Source of the DNA: Methylobacterium sp. 17Sr1-1 | Lineage (GTDB): Bacteria > Pseudomonadota > Alphaproteobacteria > Rhizobiales > Beijerinckiaceae | Assembly: GCF_003173775.1 (NCBI RefSeq) | Contig: NZ_CP029552.1 | Span: forward strand, 1,468,001-1,532,000 | DNA length: 64,000 nucleotides | Direction: 5' to 3' | Part shown: one piece after another, positions 1 to 8,818 of the stretch | Numbering within the stretch: the stretch's first letter is position 1 | Layout: every line of letters starts with the position of its first letter | Notes under the pieces: model-generated | Database searches by the model: none | Told to the model about the DNA's origin: nothing | What the model saw: only the letters and a program-made list of their open reading frames with translations | Translations under genes and position numbers: made by a program

Positions 1-2369
1 TCGTCCGTGACCTTGCGCTCGGCGAGCTCGACCGATCCCATCACGGCGGCAAGCAGGTTGTTGAAGTCGTGGGCCACGCCACCGGTCAGCTGCTCGATGG
101 CCTCCATCTTCCGCGCTTGCACGGCCTGTTCCTGTGCCTCGGCGCGGAGCCGCGAAAGCTCCAGGTTGGCCCGGATGCGCGCTTGGAGTTCGCGCGCCGA
201 GAACGGCTTCACGAGGTAGTCGTCCGCCCCGGCCTCAAGTCCCTCGACGCCGGCCTCGGCGCCGGCGCGGGCGGAGAGCATGATCACCGGCACCGTGCGC
301 AGCGCAGGATCGGCCCGGACGGCCCGGGTCAGCGCGATGCCGTCGAGCACCGGCATCATGACGTCGGTGAGCAGTAGGTCCGACGGCGCCGCGCGCAACG
401 CGTCCAGGGCGGCCGCGCCGTCGGCGACGGCCACGACCCGGTGGTCCTGCCCGAGCAAGCGCTCGACATAGGCACGCATGTCGGCGTTGTCGTCGGCCAG
501 GACGATGCGACGCCGCCCATCCCCGGAGGGCGCCGCTTCGAACGGGCCGCGAAGGGGAACGACGTTGGACGGCTCATCGGGCAGCCATCGCAGGGCTTCC
601 TCGATGTATCCGCGGGCCTGGCTATCGACGGGTGCCGCCACAGCCTCGACGACCCTTTCAGCCGGCAGGTGAGAGCGCCCGAAGGGAATGGTCACCGTGA
701 AGGTCGTTCCTTCACCGACCGTGCTTCGAACCTCGATGTCCCCGCCATGGAGGGAGACGAGGTCGTGCACGAGCGCGAGGCCGATCCCTGAGCCTTCGTG
801 CGAGCGGCTGCGGGTGCCCTCGATGCGATGAAAGCGGTCGAAGACGTGCGGCAATGCCTCAGCGGGGATTCCGACCCCCGTGTCGGCCACCGTGAGGCGA
901 ACGCCTTCCGGGACCGGCCCGAGTCGGACGTCGATGCCGCCGTGGAAGGTGAACTTGAAGGCGTTGGACAGCAGGTTCAGGACGACCTTCTCCCACATGT
1001 CGCGGTCGACGAAGACAGGCTCTGGAAGGGGCGTGCACTCGACCCGAAGGGCCAGTCCGCCCCGCTCGACCGCCGAGCGGAAGGTGCTTGCCAGGTCCGC
1101 CGTCAGGGCCGCGAGGTCGGCCGGCGCGAAGGTGGCCTCGGCACGTCCGGCCTCGACGCGCGAGAAGTCGAGCAAGGTGTTGACGAGCCGAAGTAGCCGG
1201 AGGGCGTTCCGGTGGGCCACCTCGAGCTCTGCGCGGCTCTCGGGCGCGACGCCGGGGTCCCGCAGGGCCTCCTCGAGGGGGCCGAGCATCAGGGTCAACG
1301 GCGTGCGGAACTCATGGCTGACATTGGAGAAGAACCGCGTCTTGGCGCGGTCGAGCTCGGCCAGGGCCTCGGCGCGGCGTCGCTCCTCCTCGTAGGCGCG
1401 CGCGTTGCGCAGGGCCGTCGAGACTTGGCCCGTGACGAGGTCGAGAAAGCTCCTGTAGCCTTCGTCCAGCGCCCGGCTCGGACTGATGCCGAGAACGAGC
1501 ACGCCGAGCGGCTCCGAGCCCGCCTCGCCCGCGAGCGGCATGACCAGCGCGTGCTCGACGAGGTCCCCCCACAGCCCGCCTGCCATGCCGATGACCGCGC
1601 CCAGGCCGCCCACCGACACGGTCGCGCCCGCGAGCGCGCGCTCGAATGGCCACGTCGCTTCCGCCTCTGGAGAGGCCAGCGGATGGGCGCCGTCGATGCC
1701 CACGGCCGCGCCCAGGCTCAGGCGGCCCCCGGCACCCCGCAGGAAGAGGAGTGCGAAAGGCACGTCGAGCTTCTCGCCGGACAGGGCACCGGCGACGTCG
1801 GCGCAGGTCGCCTCGACGCTGCGCGTCTCCCCCGCCCTGGCCGCAAGGTCGCGCAGCAGGCCGAGACGACGCTCGCCCACGACCTGGGCGGTCACTTCGC
1901 TGCACACCGCCAGCATGCCGACGATGCGGCCTTCGTCGTCCTCGGCCGGGGCGTGCGAGACGCTGAAATACGCCTCCTCCCGGTAGCTGGCCCGTTCCAT
2001 CAGGAGCGGCAGGGCCGCCGTCCAATTGGCCTCGCCGGTCTGCATCACACGGGCGATCATCGGGCCGAGCGTGTCCCATGACGCCGCCAGCGTGACGCGG
2101 ATGTCGCCACCGAGCGCGTCCGGGTGCCCGGCACCGATGAGCTTGGCGTAGGCGTCGTTGTAGACCTGGGTGAACTCGCCCCCCCAGGTCAGGATCATCG
2201 GGTACTGCGAGGACAGGAGGGTGCGCACGGTGGAGCGCAGGCTCTGCGGCCAGGCGGCAACGGGACCGAGCGGCGTCCGTGCCCAGTCGAGGGCGCGGGC
2301 AAGCGCGCGAACCTCGCCGGGACCACGGAAAAGCGTCTCTGCGGCATCGCCGAGCCCCGCGACGCTCAT
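1..2369 (-). CDS. Hybrid sensor histidine kinase with two kinase blocks, 3' end outside window
   Basis: A reading frame stays open from an ATG at 2369 to the window edge (789 codons), so the C-terminus is missing. The N-terminus is a PAS-like module of the type shared by the neighbouring kinases (DWARTPLGP, then a WPQSLR motif). A GAF-like stretch follows, then HisKA with SHEFRTPLTL (His about residue 352) and an HATPase with the DTGVGIP box. A receiver domain comes next (TDVMMP, Asp about 669; VKPF). A second phospho-acceptor motif, GGVAHDFNNLL (His about 767), lies near the edge. The start overlaps the stop of the upstream kinase by 4 bp (ATGA), so the two are probably translationally coupled. 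The input signal is unknown. The frame is well supported; the full architecture is not visible. Confidence 0.85.
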   Translation of the reverse strand, partial: MSVAGLGDAAETLFRGPGEVRALARALDWARTPLGPVAAWPQSLRSTVRTLLSSQYPMILTWGGEFTQVYNDAYAKLIGAGHPDALGGDIRVTLAASWDTLGPMIARVMQTGEANWTAALPLLMERASYREEAYFSVSHAPAEDDEGRIVGMLAVCSEVTAQVVGERRLGLLRDLAARAGETRSVEATCADVAGALSGEKLDVPFALLFLRGAGGRLSLGAAVGIDGAHPLASPEAEATWPFERALAGATVSVGGLGAVIGMAGGLWGDLVEHALVMPLAGEAGSEPLGVLVLGISPSRALDEGYRSFLDLVTGQVSTALRNARAYEEERRRAEALAELDRAKTRFFSNVSHEFRTPLTLMLGPLEEALRDPGVAPESRAELEVAHRNALRLLRLVNTLLDFSRVEAGRAEATFAPADLAALTADLASTFRSAVERGGLALRVECTPLPEPVFVDRDMWEKVVLNLLSNAFKFTFHGGIDVRLGPVPEGVRLTVADTGVGIPAEALPHVFDRFHRIEGTRSRSHEGSGIGLALVHDLVSLHGGDIEVRSTVGEGTTFTVTIPFGRSHLPAERVVEAVAAPVDSQARGYIEEALRWLPDEPSNVVPLRGPFEAAPSGDGRRRIVLADDNADMRAYVERLLGQDHRVVAVADGAAALDALRAAPSDLLLTDVMMPVLDGIALTRAVRADPALRTVPVIMLSARAGAEAGVEGLEAGADDYLVKPFSARELQARIRANLELSRLRAEAQEQAVQARKMEAIEQLTGGVAHDFNNLLAAVMGSVELAERKVTD

Positions 2370-5200
2370 TGGTCCGTCTCCGGCCCCCGGCCCGACCGCA
2401 CGGGCCGCGACTCGATCAGGTCCCGGATGCGCGACGCCAGCGCCTCCATCGCGAAGGGCTTGGTGAGCACCTGCATTCCGCCGTCGAGGTAGCCGTTGCC
2501 GACCGCCGCGTTCTCCGCGTAGCCGGTGATGAATAGCACCTTCAAGTCGGGCCGGTCAACGCGGGCCGCGTCCGCGACCTGCCGCCCGTTCATGCCACCC
2601 GGCAAGCCGACGTCGGTGACCAGGAGGTCGATCCGCGCATCGGATTGCAGCACCCTCAGCCCGGAAGGTCCGTCCGCCGCCTCGATGGCCGTGTAGCCCA
2701 GATCCTCCAGCACTTCCGTGACGAGCATGCGGATCGAGGGCTCGTCGTCGATGACCAGCACCGTCTCGCCCCGCTCGGCCCGGGGCGCACCGGCGAGGTC
2801 CGGCATCCGCTCGGAGCCCGGGGCGTCGCCGTGGTGGCGGGGCAGGTAGAGGCACACCGTCGTGCCCTGGCCGACTTCCGAGTAGATGCGGACCTGACCG
2901 CCGGACTGGCGGACGAAACCATAGATCATCGACAGGCCGAGGCCGGTGCCTTGGCCGATGGGCTTGGTGGTGAAGAACGGCTCGAACGCCCTTGCGATGA
3001 CGTCGGGCGTCATGCCCGTGCCGGTGTCCGTGACGCAGAGCGACAGGTACTGTCCCGAGGGCATGTCCCGCTCGCGCGCGATGCGGTCGTCGAGCCAGCG
3101 GTTGGCGGTCTCGACGGTGATCCGTCCCCCGTCCGGCATGGCGTCGCGGGCGTTGATGCACAGGTTCAGCAGCGCGTTCTCAAGCTGGCTAGGGTCGACC
3201 AGCGCCGACCACAGGCCGGCTGAGCCCACCACCTCGATGTGCACCGACGGGCCGACCGTTCGGCGGATGAGTTCCTCCATGCCGTGGATCAACGCATTCA
3301 CGTCGGTCGGCCTTGGGTCGAGTGTCTGGCGTCGAGAGAAGGCGAGCAGGCGGTGAGTCAGCGCCGCTGCCCGCTTCGACGCACCCTGCGCCGCCGCCAT
3401 GTATCGGTCGAGATCGGTCAGCCGCCCCTGGCTCATACGGGTTTGCATCAGCTCCAGTGATCCCGTGATGCCGGTGAGCAGGTTGTTGAAGTCGTGCGCG
3501 ATGCCGCCGGTCAATTGGCCGACCGCTTCCATCTTCTGGGATTGCCGCAGCGCCTCCTCGGTGTCAGCGAGGGCTTGCGCGGCTTCCTTCTCGGCCGTGA
3601 TGTCCCGACCGACCGCGTGGATGAGGTCCTCGGCCGGGACCGCCGTCCACGAGAGCCAGCGGTAACTGCCGTCCTTGTGGCGGTAGCGGTTCACGAAGCG
3701 CAAGGTCGTCAGGCCATCCGAGAGTTTGCCGACCTCGGCAAGCGTTGCCGCCACGTCGTCCGGGTGGACGAGGTCCATGAAGGCGCCGCCGACGAGATCG
3801 CGCTCGCCCCAGCCGAGCAGCGATGTCCAAGCCGGGTTCACCGCCTCGATGGTTGCGTCGTAGCGGGCGACCAGCATGATGTCGGTCGAGAGCCGCCACA
3901 TGCGGTCGCGGTCGGCGGTCCGCTCCGCCACCAGGGCTTCGAGTTCCTCGCGAGAGCGCGCGAGCACCTCGCGCGCCTCGACGATGTCCTGGATGTCGGT
4001 GCAGGTGCCGAACCAGCGGGTGATCAGCCCGGCTCCGTCACGCATCGGGAGGGCCCGGCCGAGCGTCCAGCGGTATTGTCCGGAGTGGTGGCGCAGCCGG
4101 TACTCGATACGGTAGGGCTCGCCCGTCGCGAGGGACTCGCCCCAGACCTTCCAGGTCCGCTCCCGGTCGCCGGGGTGGACGATGTCCTCCCACTCCTCGC
4201 CGTCGGTCGAGCCAGGCGGCACGCCGGTGAAGTCGTACCAACGCTGGTTGTAGTAGTCGTGGTAGCCGTCAGCCCTCGCCGACCAGACCATCTGGTCGAT
4301 GGAGTTGGCAATGGTCTGAAACCTCGCCTCCGCCTCGCGAAGCGCGTCCTCGCGCCCGCGCCGCTCCGTCACGTCGCGGTAAAACAAGGCAAGGCCTTCC
4401 GGGTGCGGGTAGGCGCGAACCTCCAGCCAGGCGGCGTGCCCGTCCGGCCAGACGTAGCGGTGCTCGAGCGTCAGGGGGGTGCGCTCCTGCATCGCGCGCA
4501 GGTACATCTGACCGATGGGCATGACGTCGGAGCCCGGGTAGACCTCCCAGTGCGAGCGGCCCACGACCTGGTCGGGCGGCCTTTCCTCAAGCCGTAAACC
4601 CTCGGCGTTCATCTGCAGGATGCGAAAGTCGTGGTCGAGGAGCATGAAGCCCTCGCCCATGCCCTCCAGCACGCCCGAGGCGCGGGCCTCGCTTGCGCGC
4701 AGAGCCTCTTCGGCCTTCACCTTGGCTGTCGTCTCGGTACAGGCGCAAAATATCCCGCGGACGATGGCGGCTTCGTCGCGGATCGGCGAGTAGGAGAAGG
4801 TGAAGTAGGTCCCCTCGTCATACCCGTGCCGGTTCATCGTAAGCGGCAGGTTCTCGGCCCAGGTCGCCTCGCCCGCCATGGCGCTGTTGACGTAGGGCGT
4901 GATGGCATCCCAGATCTCGTGCCAGATGTCGCAAAAGCGGCGGCCCAGGGCAGCCGGGTGCTTGTCGCCGAGGATCTCCGCATAGGCGTCGTTGTAGAGG
5001 AAGCCGAGCTCCGGCCCCCAGGCGGCGAACATCGGGAACCTGGAGCCCAACATCAGGCTCACGACCGAGCTCAGCGCCTGCGGCCAGGTCTCCGGCGCGC
5101 CGAGCGGCGAGGCTGACCAGTCGTGGGCGCGCATGCGCGCTCCCATCTCACCACCTCCCGACAGACATGCGACGGTCAAGGACGGGGCACTTTCGGACAT
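2366..5200 (-). CDS. Multi-PAS hybrid sensor histidine kinase
   Basis: A predicted 944-residue soluble kinase with no clear membrane segment. In order it has the local N-terminal PAS module (GGGEMGARMRAHDWS), three more PAS/PAC units (one containing WYDFTGVPPG), HisKA with GGIAHDFNNLL (His about 569), HATPase (DTGTGM, GTGLGLSM) and a C-terminal receiver (VTDVGLPGG, Asp about 863; TKPF). It should autophosphorylate and pass phosphate to its own receiver and perhaps to a partner. I chose the ATG at 5200 because the paralogues also have residues ahead of the GGGEM motif. An alternative ATG at 5146 has a strong GGAGGT site and begins one base after the stop of the upstream relic. The stop overlaps the next kinase start (ATGA). 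Confidence 0.9.
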   Translation of the reverse strand: MSESAPSLTVACLSGGGEMGARMRAHDWSASPLGAPETWPQALSSVVSLMLGSRFPMFAAWGPELGFLYNDAYAEILGDKHPAALGRRFCDIWHEIWDAITPYVNSAMAGEATWAENLPLTMNRHGYDEGTYFTFSYSPIRDEAAIVRGIFCACTETTAKVKAEEALRASEARASGVLEGMGEGFMLLDHDFRILQMNAEGLRLEERPPDQVVGRSHWEVYPGSDVMPIGQMYLRAMQERTPLTLEHRYVWPDGHAAWLEVRAYPHPEGLALFYRDVTERRGREDALREAEARFQTIANSIDQMVWSARADGYHDYYNQRWYDFTGVPPGSTDGEEWEDIVHPGDRERTWKVWGESLATGEPYRIEYRLRHHSGQYRWTLGRALPMRDGAGLITRWFGTCTDIQDIVEAREVLARSREELEALVAERTADRDRMWRLSTDIMLVARYDATIEAVNPAWTSLLGWGERDLVGGAFMDLVHPDDVAATLAEVGKLSDGLTTLRFVNRYRHKDGSYRWLSWTAVPAEDLIHAVGRDITAEKEAAQALADTEEALRQSQKMEAVGQLTGGIAHDFNNLLTGITGSLELMQTRMSQGRLTDLDRYMAAAQGASKRAAALTHRLLAFSRRQTLDPRPTDVNALIHGMEELIRRTVGPSVHIEVVGSAGLWSALVDPSQLENALLNLCINARDAMPDGGRITVETANRWLDDRIARERDMPSGQYLSLCVTDTGTGMTPDVIARAFEPFFTTKPIGQGTGLGLSMIYGFVRQSGGQVRIYSEVGQGTTVCLYLPRHHGDAPGSERMPDLAGAPRAERGETVLVIDDEPSIRMLVTEVLEDLGYTAIEAADGPSGLRVLQSDARIDLLVTDVGLPGGMNGRQVADAARVDRPDLKVLFITGYAENAAVGNGYLDGGMQVLTKPFAMEALASRIRDLIESRPVRSGRGPETDQ

Positions 5201-5804
5201 GTTCTGCGGTCGAGTTTGGACGGTGGGGTGTGGCAAGCGGGAGGAACTCCCCGCCGCTCGCCGGTTCCGGTCGGCCATGATGCGTGGTGATGGCGGGTTT
5301 GCGGCACCGTGCCGGAAACGCCGCGACGGCCCCGGGGTTGCCCGGCCGCCTGGGCCGCCGAGGGCGGGGACCGTCCGCGCCCGTGACCGGGTCGAGGCTG
5401 TGGGTGAACCACGCGTCCTCGGGCGTGCCGTTCCGGTCCAGCACGAGGTGCTGGTCCTGCACCTCGACGGCTCCCTCGCCACTGAGAACCCGTGAGAACA
5501 AGGGGCCGAGCGTCTCCCAGACCTCCGGGAAGACCTCACGCGCCGGCCGTCCCAGAGCCGACGGGTGCTTGTCGCCGACGAGGGCAGCCCAAGCATCGTT
5601 GTAGAGGATGAGGAGGTCGGGTCCCCAACAGGCCACCATCGGGGTGGCGGCCTGCAGCACGATGCCGACCGTGACGGCGAGCGCGGCCGGCCAGCCTTCC
5701 GTCGGCCCGAGTGCTGTGGCGGACCAGTCATGCTCGCGCATGCGGGCGGCCATCTCGCCGTCGCCCGGGAACAGGTTCAGGGGTGCAGCCAGCGTATCGT
5801 CCAT
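5148..5804 (-). pseudogene. Truncated PAS sensor-kinase N-terminus
   Basis: The first 130 or so codons from the ATG at 5804 clearly match the N-terminal PAS module of the neighbouring kinases (REHDWSATALG, CWGPDLLILYNDAW, and a THSLDPVTGADG ending). After that the frame turns into Pro/Arg-rich sequence typical of non-coding high-GC DNA and stops at 5148. No histidine kinase core follows. It looks like the relic of a fourth paralogue deleted after its first domain, possibly by recombination between the repeated N-terminal modules. The open frame ends one base before the alternative ATG (5146) of the next kinase, so it could still act as a leader for translation. A functional PAS-only protein cannot be excluded. 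Confidence 0.6.
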
Positions 5805-5967
5805 CCCGCGGTTGTGTCCGCTTCGGTCAGGAGCTCCGGTGTGGGAGGAATGCCGCACCCGGCACAAGCCCGTTGTCGCATCGCGCGTCCCGCGACCGCC
5901 CGTGCCGCGCCGAACCCCGGGCGTCCGGCAGGGACCGCCGGCGGGCGGACCCCGTTGCTTGCAGGTG

Positions 5968-6642
5968 CTACGCGCCAGACGCCGACGCGTTGCGGTCGGC
6001 ATCGTAACCGCTCGGGTTCGTGCCGACGTGCGCTCGCCCGCGGGCGCGCTCGATCCGGTAGTGGATCGGCTTGAAGCTGCCGTTGTTCGACTGGAGCGCC
6101 GAGCAGGCGGTCAGGCCGATGAGAAGGTCTGCCTCCGCCTCGAAGGTGATGTGGTCGCCGGCCCGGCTGAGCGGCGGCTCGACCGTGAGGGTCCCCGTCG
6201 CACCGTCGACCGGCACGTTCATGAAGCAGTTGAACGCCACCGGGATGCGGTCGGGGGCGACCCCGAACGGCGCCAGAGCGTGGACGAGGTTGCCGAAGCA
6301 GCCCCGGTGCGGGTTCTCGTCGCCGTAGATGATGCGGAACGTGTCGGCCGAGCACGGCGTCAGCAGGAAGTCGTGGCGGCCCACCGTGTCCTCGACGATG
6401 CGCAGCAGCACGTTCGAGCGGTTCGAGTAGAGCGGGTCGCCGGTCGTCAGATAAATCCGGCTCGCATAGTCGAGTGTGCGACCGGATGAGATCACCTCGT
6501 CGAGGTCGTGACGGTTGAAGGCCAGGAGGTCGGCGACCTGTTCGCCGCGCGGGTCGATGACGGTGAGGCGGTCGCCCTTGTCGAGGGTGAAGGCCACGCC
6601 CGAGCGCGGGGCGATCTCGTGGGTGGCGGCGTCAGCGCACAT
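5968..6642 (-). CDS. Urea carboxylase-associated family protein (DUF1989)
   Basis: A predicted 224-residue cytoplasmic protein. The core has the conserved features of the DUF1989 family: DPRGEQVADLLAFN, RIYLTTGDPLYSNRS, HRGCFGNL, FNCFMNVPVD and a TACSALQSNNGSFKPIHYRI segment, with several conserved Cys, His and Asn residues. Family members lie beside urea carboxylase or guanidine-related genes, but their reaction is not firmly established. The start at 6642 overlaps the end of the upstream GntA-like gene by 11 bp, so the two form a tight operon. The longer open frame upstream of 6642 is the shadow of that gene. An inferred role in guanidino- or urea-compound metabolism rests only on this pairing. 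Confidence 0.85.
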   Translation of the reverse strand: MCADAATHEIAPRSGVAFTLDKGDRLTVIDPRGEQVADLLAFNRHDLDEVISSGRTLDYASRIYLTTGDPLYSNRSNVLLRIVEDTVGRHDFLLTPCSADTFRIIYGDENPHRGCFGNLVHALAPFGVAPDRIPVAFNCFMNVPVDGATGTLTVEPPLSRAGDHITFEAEADLLIGLTACSALQSNNGSFKPIHYRIERARGRAHVGTNPSGYDADRNASASGA

Positions 6643-7336
6643 CGGCGCCCCCCGAGTTGGTGCCGCGCGGACGGAAGGGGCAGCGCCACTTCTCGCCGAC
6701 GACCCGGCCGCTGTATTGGCGCGCCTCCGAAGCCTCGCCGTGCCGCGCCAGCATCGGGTTGACCGAGCCGGCGAGCGCCTTGTCCCGCTGCAGGATGGAG
6801 GAGCGCAGCTTCTCGTAGCGGCCCGCCTCTCGGAGCTGCTCGAACTGGGCGTGCAGGTTGAAGACCAGGGCCGGCGAGGAAAACCGGCGCGCGGGCCGAC
6901 TGGCGTTCGGGTGCAGGCCGACGACGAAGAACGCCTCGCCGGCAAAGCTCAGCGAGAAGTGCGGGTTGTCCGGCTCCCGCGCCACGCGCTCGTCCCAGGG
7001 ATGGCCGAGCCAGGCGTCCTTGTCGGCGAGCGACTGCACCCGATCCCAAAGGTGCCGTTCGAAGCCCACTTCGTCGAGGGTGCCCGGCCCCTCGAAGATG
7101 ACGGCAAAGCTCTGGAAGAGGTCGGGCTGTCGCCCGTAGCGCGCGGCGAAGGCCATCAGCGCCGGGTAGATGCGCATGTCATCCCACGCCGAGGTGATGT
7201 CGCGGGCGACCAGGACCCGCATCTGGCCCTTGGTCAGGGCCGACTTGGCGCCGACGCACGGGAAACCCGCATCGCGGATGAAGGCACGGAATGCTTCGGC
7301 CCTCGGGTGGTGGGTGTCGTCTCGGGGTAGCTGCAT
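6632..7336 (-). CDS. YqcI/YcgG family protein, GntA-like
   Basis: A predicted 234-residue protein with the YqcI/YcgG family hallmarks: FPCVGAKSAL near the N-terminus, a central HPWDERV and FVVGLHPNASRP segment, and C-terminal EKWRCPFRP. The characterised relative GntA is a heme-dependent N-hydroxylase in guanitoxin biosynthesis, acting on an arginine-derived guanidine. The other guanitoxin genes are absent here, so only an oxygenase-like role on a guanidino compound is inferred. The ATG at 7336 is chosen because sequence upstream of it loses family character. Its 3' end overlaps the DUF1989 gene by 11 bp. A PAS-HWE kinase is transcribed divergently from the other side of a 395-bp gap. Confidence 0.8.
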   Translation of the reverse strand: MQLPRDDTHHPRAEAFRAFIRDAGFPCVGAKSALTKGQMRVLVARDITSAWDDMRIYPALMAFAARYGRQPDLFQSFAVIFEGPGTLDEVGFERHLWDRVQSLADKDAWLGHPWDERVAREPDNPHFSLSFAGEAFFVVGLHPNASRPARRFSSPALVFNLHAQFEQLREAGRYEKLRSSILQRDKALAGSVNPMLARHGEASEARQYSGRVVGEKWRCPFRPRGTNSGGADVR

Positions 7337-7731
7337 CTTAACTCGGCACGTCGGTCTCACGATTGCCCGCGGCACCGGCAAGGATGCCACGGGATCGGGC
7401 AACGGCGATGTCCGGTCCGCGTTCCGCGCAGCCGCCGCCTCGTCCTGCTTGTCCACATCGGGAGCGCATTCTTCGGATGGGCCTGAGCGCCTCGAACGGG
7501 TCGCGCATCCCAGCTGATTCGGCCTGTACCCCGATGGACCCCTTGCGTACCGGGAAAGGCTTGCGCGCGGCGCCGTTTCCGCATGCCTGGGGTCCTGCCC
7601 GGAGGAGCGCGTCGACGCTCGCATCCGCGCTTCACCCTGGTCGGCCGTTGCACCGACGATGCAGGGCGGAAACCTGAGAGGCACATCATGGATTAATTGG
7701 CAGCCTCTATAGATCGGGGCCGGGTCGGGAG
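7337..7731. other. Divergent intergenic region
   Basis: This 395-bp gap separates the leftward GntA-like gene from the rightward HWE kinase, so it should hold promoters for both. Open frames here have arginine- and proline-rich shadow composition. I see no convincing palindrome, RNA gene or small gene. A minimal ATG-GAT-TAA frame at 7688 lies just before the kinase start and is probably chance. Confidence 0.5.
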
Positions 7732-8766
7732 GTGGCGTTGGCGGGCCAGGACATCGCGAGGAGGAGGGAACCGGACACCAGGCTCCTGCAGGCCGCCGTC
7801 GAAGCCTCGGGCGAGGCCGTCGTCATCACCTCGGCGGACCTCGACGAACCGGGACCCTCCATCGAGTACGTGAACCCCGCCTTTACGCGCATGACCGGCT
7901 ATGGTGCCGACGAGGTTCTCGGCCGGACGCCTCGCCTCCTTCAGGGCTCTGGGACCGAGCGTGCCGTCCTCGACCGCATGCGGGCCACCCTGGTCGCCGG
8001 TGAGGAGTTCCAGGGCGAGGCGGTGAACTACCGCAAGGACGGCTCCGCATACATCGTCGAGTGGCTGATCACGCCGGTTCGCGACGGGGATGGCCGCATA
8101 TCGCACTGGGTTTCGGTCCAGAGGGACGTCACCGAGCGGCGCCGCGGCGAGGACCGCCAGGCGCTGATGGTGCGCGAGTTGCACCACCGGGTGAAGAACA
8201 CGCTCGCCACCGTTCAGGCCGTGGTGAATGCCACCGCTCGATCCTCGCTGACGGTCAACGAGTTCACCCAGGCGTTCACGGGCCGGATCGGCTCGCTGGC
8301 GCGAACGCACGCGTTGATCACCGAGGCCCTCGCCCAGGCCGCCTCGTTCGAGGGGCTGCTGCGGGCCGAACTCTCGCCCTATGGCGGGCGTGGACGGCTG
8401 ACCCTGGAGGGACCCGACGTCATCCTGCCGTCGGAACTCGCGGTGCCGGTCGGCATGGCCCTGCACGAGTTGACCACGAACGCCCTCAGGCATGGTTCCC
8501 TGGCCGATCCGAACGGGCGGCTCCAAGTGACTTGGTGGGTCGAGGACGGGCATGCTGGGCGAGCCCTCCGCTGGGATTGGGCCGAGCACGACGGCCCCCC
8601 CACCAAGCACCCCACGCGCGAGGGCTTCGGCCATCGCCTCCTGAACAAGGTCCTGGCTGCCCAGACCGGCGCCGAGGTGGACGTCGCCTTCGCGCCCGAT
8701 GGGCTTCGGGTCTCCGTGCGGATGCCGCTTCCGAGCGCTGACGCCGAGGCGAACCGCAACGCCTAA
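7732..8766 (+). CDS. PAS domain HWE-family sensor histidine kinase
   Basis: A predicted 344-residue soluble kinase. Residues about 15-145 form one PAS/PAC unit (NPAFTRMTGY, GRTPRLLQG, YRKDGSAYIVEW). The HWE core follows, with the phospho-acceptor in LHHRVKNTLATVQ (His about 151-152), an HELTTNALRHG N-box, the family-defining WAE motif and GFGHRLL. The PAS resembles photoactive LOV domains, but the flavin-binding Cys of the GxNCRFLQ motif is replaced (GRTPRLLQ), so blue-light photochemistry is not expected. HWE kinases in alphaproteobacteria often feed the general stress response; that is only an inference here. The start is GTG 7732 or TTG 7738; the GGGAGG sequence spaces better for TTG. Confidence 0.88.
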   Translation: MALAGQDIARRREPDTRLLQAAVEASGEAVVITSADLDEPGPSIEYVNPAFTRMTGYGADEVLGRTPRLLQGSGTERAVLDRMRATLVAGEEFQGEAVNYRKDGSAYIVEWLITPVRDGDGRISHWVSVQRDVTERRRGEDRQALMVRELHHRVKNTLATVQAVVNATARSSLTVNEFTQAFTGRIGSLARTHALITEALAQAASFEGLLRAELSPYGGRGRLTLEGPDVILPSELAVPVGMALHELTTNALRHGSLADPNGRLQVTWWVEDGHAGRALRWDWAEHDGPPTKHPTREGFGHRLLNKVLAAQTGAEVDVAFAPDGLRVSVRMPLPSADAEANRNA

Positions 8767-8818
8767 GCGACGGGGGGTTGGCGCGCAAAGCCTTCCGGGG
8801 CGTCACCGATGCGAGGCC

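Noticed and set aside
5201..5731. N-terminal extension of the multi-PAS kinase
   Set aside because: The frame is open but Arg/Pro/Ser-rich and is the out-of-frame shadow of the kinase relic on the same strand; the conserved PAS start fits 5200.
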